Assembly: GCA_023213395.1 (NCBI GenBank) | Contig: CM041465.1 | Location: 73,353,741 to 73,417,740 of the forward strand | Source: Cycas panzhihuaensis | Taxonomy: Eukaryota; Cycadophyta | DNA length: 64,000 bases | Reading direction: 5' to 3' | Shown: positions 59,796-64,000 of the stretch, piece after piece | Layout: each line of letters begins with the position of its first letter | Numbering within the stretch: position 1 is the stretch's first letter | Notes under the pieces: model-generated | What the model was told of the DNA's origin: nothing | What the model saw: only the letters and a program-made list of their open reading frames with translations | The model's database searches: none | Translations under genes and position numbers: made by a program

Positions 59796-60196
59796 TGTTG
59801 GAAATAATGTACATTCTCGTTACATGTTCATTTAAGTTCATTTCATTTCATGTAATTAGAATATTTCCTCATATGGAATATTCTAAGTGAGAATATTCTT
59901 AGTCAAAGTCATTAATGTGTTGATTAGTAGGAGTCAAAGATGGTTAAACTATTAAATGTGATAGTTGATAGCCTACTATATTTTGAGGGAGTAGTTAATT
60001 AACCATTACAATATGGTTAAAACTAATTCCTATCTATAGTACATATGTAATCTATATATTATGTACTCTATTATGTTTTCTAATGAGACAGAGATTGTTG
60101 GAGAATTGTGATACGTTAGTGTATTGTCATCTCTTGCAAATATTCTTGCACGTGCTTCATGCTATGTGTCCTACTCCTATTCAGTCTCTTCCAACA
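59796..60196 (+). repeat. element M copia-type 5' LTR
   Basis: TGTTGGAAATAATG to CTCTTCCAACA, with terminal inverted repeat TGTTGGAA/TTCCAACA. 401 bp, directly followed by a perfect PBS. No second copy is in the window, so the element is truncated or continues past the edge or insertions. Confidence 0.75.
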
Positions 60197-60208
60197 TGGT
60201 ATCAGAGC
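60197..60208 (+). other. element M primer-binding site
   Basis: TGGTATCAGAGC, perfect iMet-type, with no spacer after the LTR. Confidence 0.9.
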
Positions 60209-61340
60209 AAATAAGTTGTGGACAACAATGTGATACCCTATGTTTGTGAGATTCTGTGTATGCACAGGTTTCTAATAGCTATGTGTTGGAATCTAGTAGT
60301 AATTTTGTCCATGTATGTGCTACGTCTTGTTTAAAGAAGAGTCTTCCCTCTCCTTTTTTCAACTATATTTGCCAAACTCAGTGTATATACTAACTAAAAT
60401 TCAGAAAGAATTGTGTGATATATTCAAGTGTTTGTTAAAGAGTAATTCTTGAGCTACTAGACACTACAACTATTGTACAGGTGCTGCAAATCTTTGTTGT
60501 CCATTGTCACAATTCTGGAAAAGATATTACTGCATGCATTCAAAAGAGGATGAGGAGAAGAGGGCGTAGCTGTAGAGGAGTCACCTCTTGCCACAAGTTG
60601 GGTTGCCACACCTATTGGGCTAACATGTTGGTAGTATGACTTGCTAGACTCTGTCTTCATTGAGACGTAAATTACCCACTATCTCTTGGAGTGCGTCTGT
60701 TACAAAGCTATTGGATGGAAGCCACTCCTATCTATTCTCGTGTGGAGAAAACTACCATTGAGCACAAATGAAAGCCATCAGTTCAGATGCCTGACCACCC
60801 TACCCTGTCGCTCGTAGCCCTCCATTGACTTACGCCAGAGCCGCCATATGCTCCATCGTTTGCCCTTGTGAGACCCTTAGGACACAACTGCCATCACCTT
60901 GCTAACAGACGCCATCACAGAAAGCATTTCGTCCTCTGCTCCAGCTGCTCACCACTACAAACACCATCGTTGACACGCCAATTGCCATTACAAAGTACAA
61001 TCGTCGCTGCTTGATGTGGAACCACCATTCAAAATATTTTCTGTCATTATGAATTATCACCAAACGTAATCTCGTCGCCGGAAATAAAATAGTGGCCGCC
61101 AATACAATATAAAAAATTTCGATCGATACATCATATATTTAGACTAATGTTTATAACATTAGGTTATAAACATTAACATATTCCTTCAAATATTCATTTT
61201 AATATTTATCTCTTTCTATAGTTTTGTCACATCATTATTTTGAGGAGTTATTTCATATTTAAGAGCATATTCTTTTGTTACATGTGAAGAGAATTTTTTC
61301 TTTTAGAAGAAATATTATATTTATCAATTAAATTGTACAC
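60209..61340 (+). other. element M leader, partly GC-richer
   Basis: 60690-61090 is clearly richer in C and in CG/CCGCC words than its surroundings, typical of copia leaders, but no gag frame is found. A perfect 13-bp inverted repeat (61145-61157/61163-61175, 5-nt loop) follows. Confidence 0.5.
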
Positions 61341-61960
61341 CTAAAGAGGACATTAAACATGATATGTTGTCTTCTTTTAAGTGTATTCTATTCTTTGGCT
61401 TTAGTTGAGAAGTACATGTTTTGCGACATAAAGGTACTTCAAGAGGATTTTAATATATTTTATCCTCTTTTTTAAGTATATTTTTGGCGACAACAGTTTT
61501 TTTTTTGTGACATGTAAAGTACTTTAAGAGGATTCTCTCATGTACTATGTCCTCTTTTAAAAGTACATTCCTGGCAACACAAAGGGCACTTCAAGAGGAT
61601 TATTTTTATAAGTTATCCTCTTTTAAAGAGCACTTTCTAGCATCATCAAAAGGAATATTTTAAAAGTATTTTTTCCTAAGCATTTTATCCTCTTTAGAAA
61701 TATTTTTTTTAATAAATTGAGCATGATACCTTAAGGAGTTCTTCTTTTAAAAGGTATTTTAATGACTTCATTTAAGAGTACTTCCAGGGCAATTTTCTCA
61801 TGTACTTTATCCTCATTAGAGTATATCTTTTAATTCTATTTTAAGAGGAGTTCTCAATGTACTTTAAGAGTATTTTAAAGGGGAGTTTTTTGATGTACTT
61901 TGTCCTCTTTTGAGAGCACTTTACGAAGACTTTGTATTGTACTTCATCATCTTTTAGTGA
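61341..61960. repeat. array of AAGAGGA...TCCTCTT hairpin-like repeats
   Basis: Units of about 65-90 bp, each pairing AAGAGGA(T) with (A)TCCTCTTTT about 20 bases later. Examples are 61441/61462, 61525/61551 and 61593/61614, with weaker units on both sides. Each unit also contains AAGTAC or GCACTT words. Confidence 0.7.
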
Positions 61961-61974
61961 TGCATTTAAAATGT

Positions 61975-62328
61975 TTTTTTTTTTTTTTTTTGACCTTGTT
62001 ATTGAAGGTTTGAATCAAGGAGATAGAGCGGAGCAGTACATTAAGTAATCGATCCATTGTAACATAAATACAATAATCTTTGTATTCAATCTATCTTGTG
62101 AGAGTATAATAGATTTCCAAATATTAGTGGTATTAAAAGACACCAGGATTAGTCACCTCATAAAATATATAGTTTGATGGAGGAGGGAAACCTCCTCAAC
62201 CTCTAAAATTCAAACAACATTAAAATAATATTTAACTCAAGTTAACATTAACCTTACCTGACTTACCTTAATATGTGTGTGCTCACGTGCAAAAAGTGGA
62301 AGTGGGGTGATGAGCATTAACTCCAACA
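61975..62328 (-). repeat. candidate 3' LTR of a minus-strand element (N)
   Basis: Ends ACTCCAACA at 62328, followed by TTCTCTCCCTTAATG, a PPT on the minus strand. It starts somewhere after the T-run at 61977. No partner copy. Confidence 0.45.
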
Positions 62329-62584
62329 TTCTCTCCCTTAATGGTCATCATGATTATCTTCACTTTTTTTTGAATTTGTGGTACATGTATTTGAGGAAAA
62401 CTTTGAGAGAGTGATTGAATATATGTCCTTTAGTTTTGTCTTTATCTTTCTTAATATGATCATTAACCTGCATCATTGTCCTTACAAAGTAGTTTCTTTC
62501 AACATAGTAGGGTTCAAGTGATCTCTAAGTAGTTGTGGCTTACTTCGAATGGAGAAGAGTGGCTTCATCTTTTACTTTATCTTC

Positions 62585-63055
62585 TTAATTCTTTGTTTTA
62601 TGAGAGTCAATCAAATCATATATAAATACAACATCATCAAGTGCAACAACGTGATCATCAATTTTATTTAAGTCATCAACATTAGCCTTTTCAATATAAA
62701 ACACTTGCTCTATTATCTGTCTCATATGTATAACATCATCAACATAGTTAAATTCATTCAAATCTAGGGTTTCTCCCCCATAAATTGATTCTAAAGTATC
62801 CCAAATAGATTTGAATGTAGTTAACTCACTAACATTAATGAATACATCATCATTTATTGTGCTAAAGATTAATGCTATGACTTCATTATCCTTTCTTAAG
62901 TTTCCTTTAAAATTTTGTTTATATTTTAGGTAACCATATTCAACAAGTTTCCAAAGGTTATTTTCACTAAGATGTGTTTTTAACAAGTCTTTTTAAACGT
63001 GAAAATTAGTCCCATCAAATGTGGGAATTAACACATCATCTGGATAAGTTGTCAT
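62585..63055 (-). pseudogene. element N copia gag (N-terminal half)
   Basis: The minus-strand ATG at 63055 gives MTTYPDDVLIPTFDGTNFHV, then a stop where Trp-Lys is usual. The open part KTHLSENNLWKLVEYGYLK, LRKDNEVIALIFSTINDDVF and TFKSIWDTLESIYGGETLDL follows, typical of UBN2-type copia gag. An acidic tail ends at 62585. It normally forms particles. It lies only about 240 bp from the PPT at 62329, leaving no room for pol, so the element is either gag-only or internally deleted. Confidence 0.75.
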
Positions 63056-63305
63056 TTATAAAACTTTTAGTTCATGAACTCAAATAAATAGATGAAGGCC
63101 TTTAATGAATGAATAACATAAAGTAGGTAATAAATGCTTTTCAACAAATTCCAACATAAATCCCTTAATCAATGTAGGTAAGTAATGAGATAAAATGCAT
63201 ATCCTTTTAAGATAAATGCTTTTCTTTAGGATGAAACTAAATCAATCAATTATTTTATGTAAACCTTAAAAGTAAAGGGATAAAGTGAACTATAGATAAT
63301 TTGAA

Positions 63306-63336
<31 letters not shown>

Positions 63337-63648
63337 TTTTAAATCAATGCCTTGGTAAATCAATGACTAAAAATAAGATGAAAAAAATATTTCCTTTTAA
63401 CAATGAAATAAAATACATGTAAATATATAATCAAATATCCTTTTGAGTTGAGAATGATAAATACTCCTTGAAGTGCTTTGAAAACCTTTTAAAGTTGAAA
63501 TGGAGCAAAAATGATTCTTGAATTTTAATTCCTTATTAAGAATAAATAACTATTAAATGAGCTCTTTTAAATTAAAGAAGAATACAAATATACTTATAAA
63601 ATAATCTTAAAATGTGCTCCTTCAATGAATGCTTGACAAGGGCAAAAT
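63056..63648. other. AT-rich stretch with (AT)14
   Basis: No gene. (AT) tract at 63306-63333. No PBS for element N is visible. Confidence 0.5.
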
Positions 63649-63860
63649 TGTTAGATATAATGTTTTATCTAACATATCTAGAGACTCACTTTGTATGTAA
63701 CATAAGATACTCACCATGTAGACACGTGTTAGTTAGACATGTGGCGGTTACATTTAGTTTCAAATGAGTTACAACTTCGACTTGTATAAATCTCCATTAT
63801 GATCATCAATAATCTATGAAGCATTCAGTTTCTCTTCACTTGTGTCTTAGAATTCTAACA
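63649..63860 (+). repeat. element P copia-type 5' LTR
   Basis: TGTTAGATATAATG to GAATTCTAACA, 212 bp, with terminal inverted repeat TGTTAGA/TCTAACA. CTTGTATAAATC (about 63782) is a probable TATA box. Confidence 0.8.
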
Positions 63861-64000
63861 TGGTATCAGAGCAGGTCATCTTGTCTGATTGAGAGACGGT
63901 TGTGCCAGCGATTCAAGTCGTGTCCAAGTGGGATAGAGGTAGTGCAACTGTGTGGAAGACTGAAGAAGTCTAGAAGGCAGGAAGGAGGCATCTGAAGCCC
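63861..64000 (+). other. element P primer-binding site and start of leader
   Basis: TGGTATCAGAGC at 63861-63872 is a perfect PBS directly after the LTR. The element runs off the right edge. Confidence 0.9.

Noticed and set aside
61341-61960. CRISPR-like array
   Set aside because: Units are diverged and lack constant repeats with unique spacers, and the window is a plant nuclear genome.

Overview
The window looks like intergenic DNA from a large, AT-rich plant nuclear genome. It has plant-type Ty1/copia and Ty3/gypsy LTR retrotransposons, primer-binding sites (PBS) complementary to the initiator-Met tRNA (TGGTATCAGAGC and variants), long dinucleotide microsatellites, a nuclear copy of plastid rbcL, and no intact host gene. 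The species cannot be fixed from sequence alone; a gymnosperm or another big plant genome would fit. All coding matter seen is transposon-derived or pseudogenic.

Layout. 1-2.3 kb: edge of a minus-strand LTR element (PBS at 1753, LTR from 1767). 2292-6580 (element A) and 8221-12790 (element B): two related minus-strand LTR elements with short LTRs (about 208-245 bp) and no recognisable gag or pol. B carries a broken sense-oriented copy of a two-BRCT-domain host gene, and A carries a short stretch of the same gene tail plus a plastid rbcL 3' end. 6751-17052 (element C): a decayed minus-strand chromovirus-like gypsy, with B inserted into the zinc finger of its integrase. 17-24.7 kb: degraded pieces, including a gag-like remnant (+) and copia integrase/RT on the minus strand. 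24754-32913 (element G): a minus-strand gypsy with exact GATAC target duplication. It has gag, zinc knuckles, protease, RT and RNase H but no visible integrase, and a roughly 500-codon unidentified ORF lies before its 3' LTR. It landed in the PBS of an older copia element. 34-36 kb and 49.4-50.4 kb: two halves of another minus-strand gypsy (F).

35951-49363 (element O): a copia element on the plus strand (553-bp LTRs, TSD TTGAT). A second copia (element I, 43743-49354, 297-bp LTRs, TSD CTTTT) inserted 9 bp from the end of its 3' LTR. O has a single-frame gag-pol broken by 13 stops that all fit C-to-T change. I has nearly identical LTRs yet lacks protease and integrase, and it has a piece of its own LTR end fused in at the deletion point.

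50.6-55.06 kb (element J): a plus-strand chromovirus-like gypsy lacking RT. 55.3-64 kb: LTR remnants K and L, two copia 5' LTR+PBS starts (59796 and 63649), a minus-strand copia gag next to a polypurine tract (PPT; element N), and an array of hairpin-forming repeats at 61.3-62 kb.

Read in time order, the window is a stack of insertions. The old gypsy and copia layers are heavily mutated. G, A, B and O are intermediate (LTR divergence judged by eye at about 13% for G, 8% for B and 6% for O), and I is recent (2 differences in 297 bp). The most unusual items are the BRCT-carrying element family, the integrase-less gypsy with its extra ORF, and the self-scarred, trans-mobilised copia.
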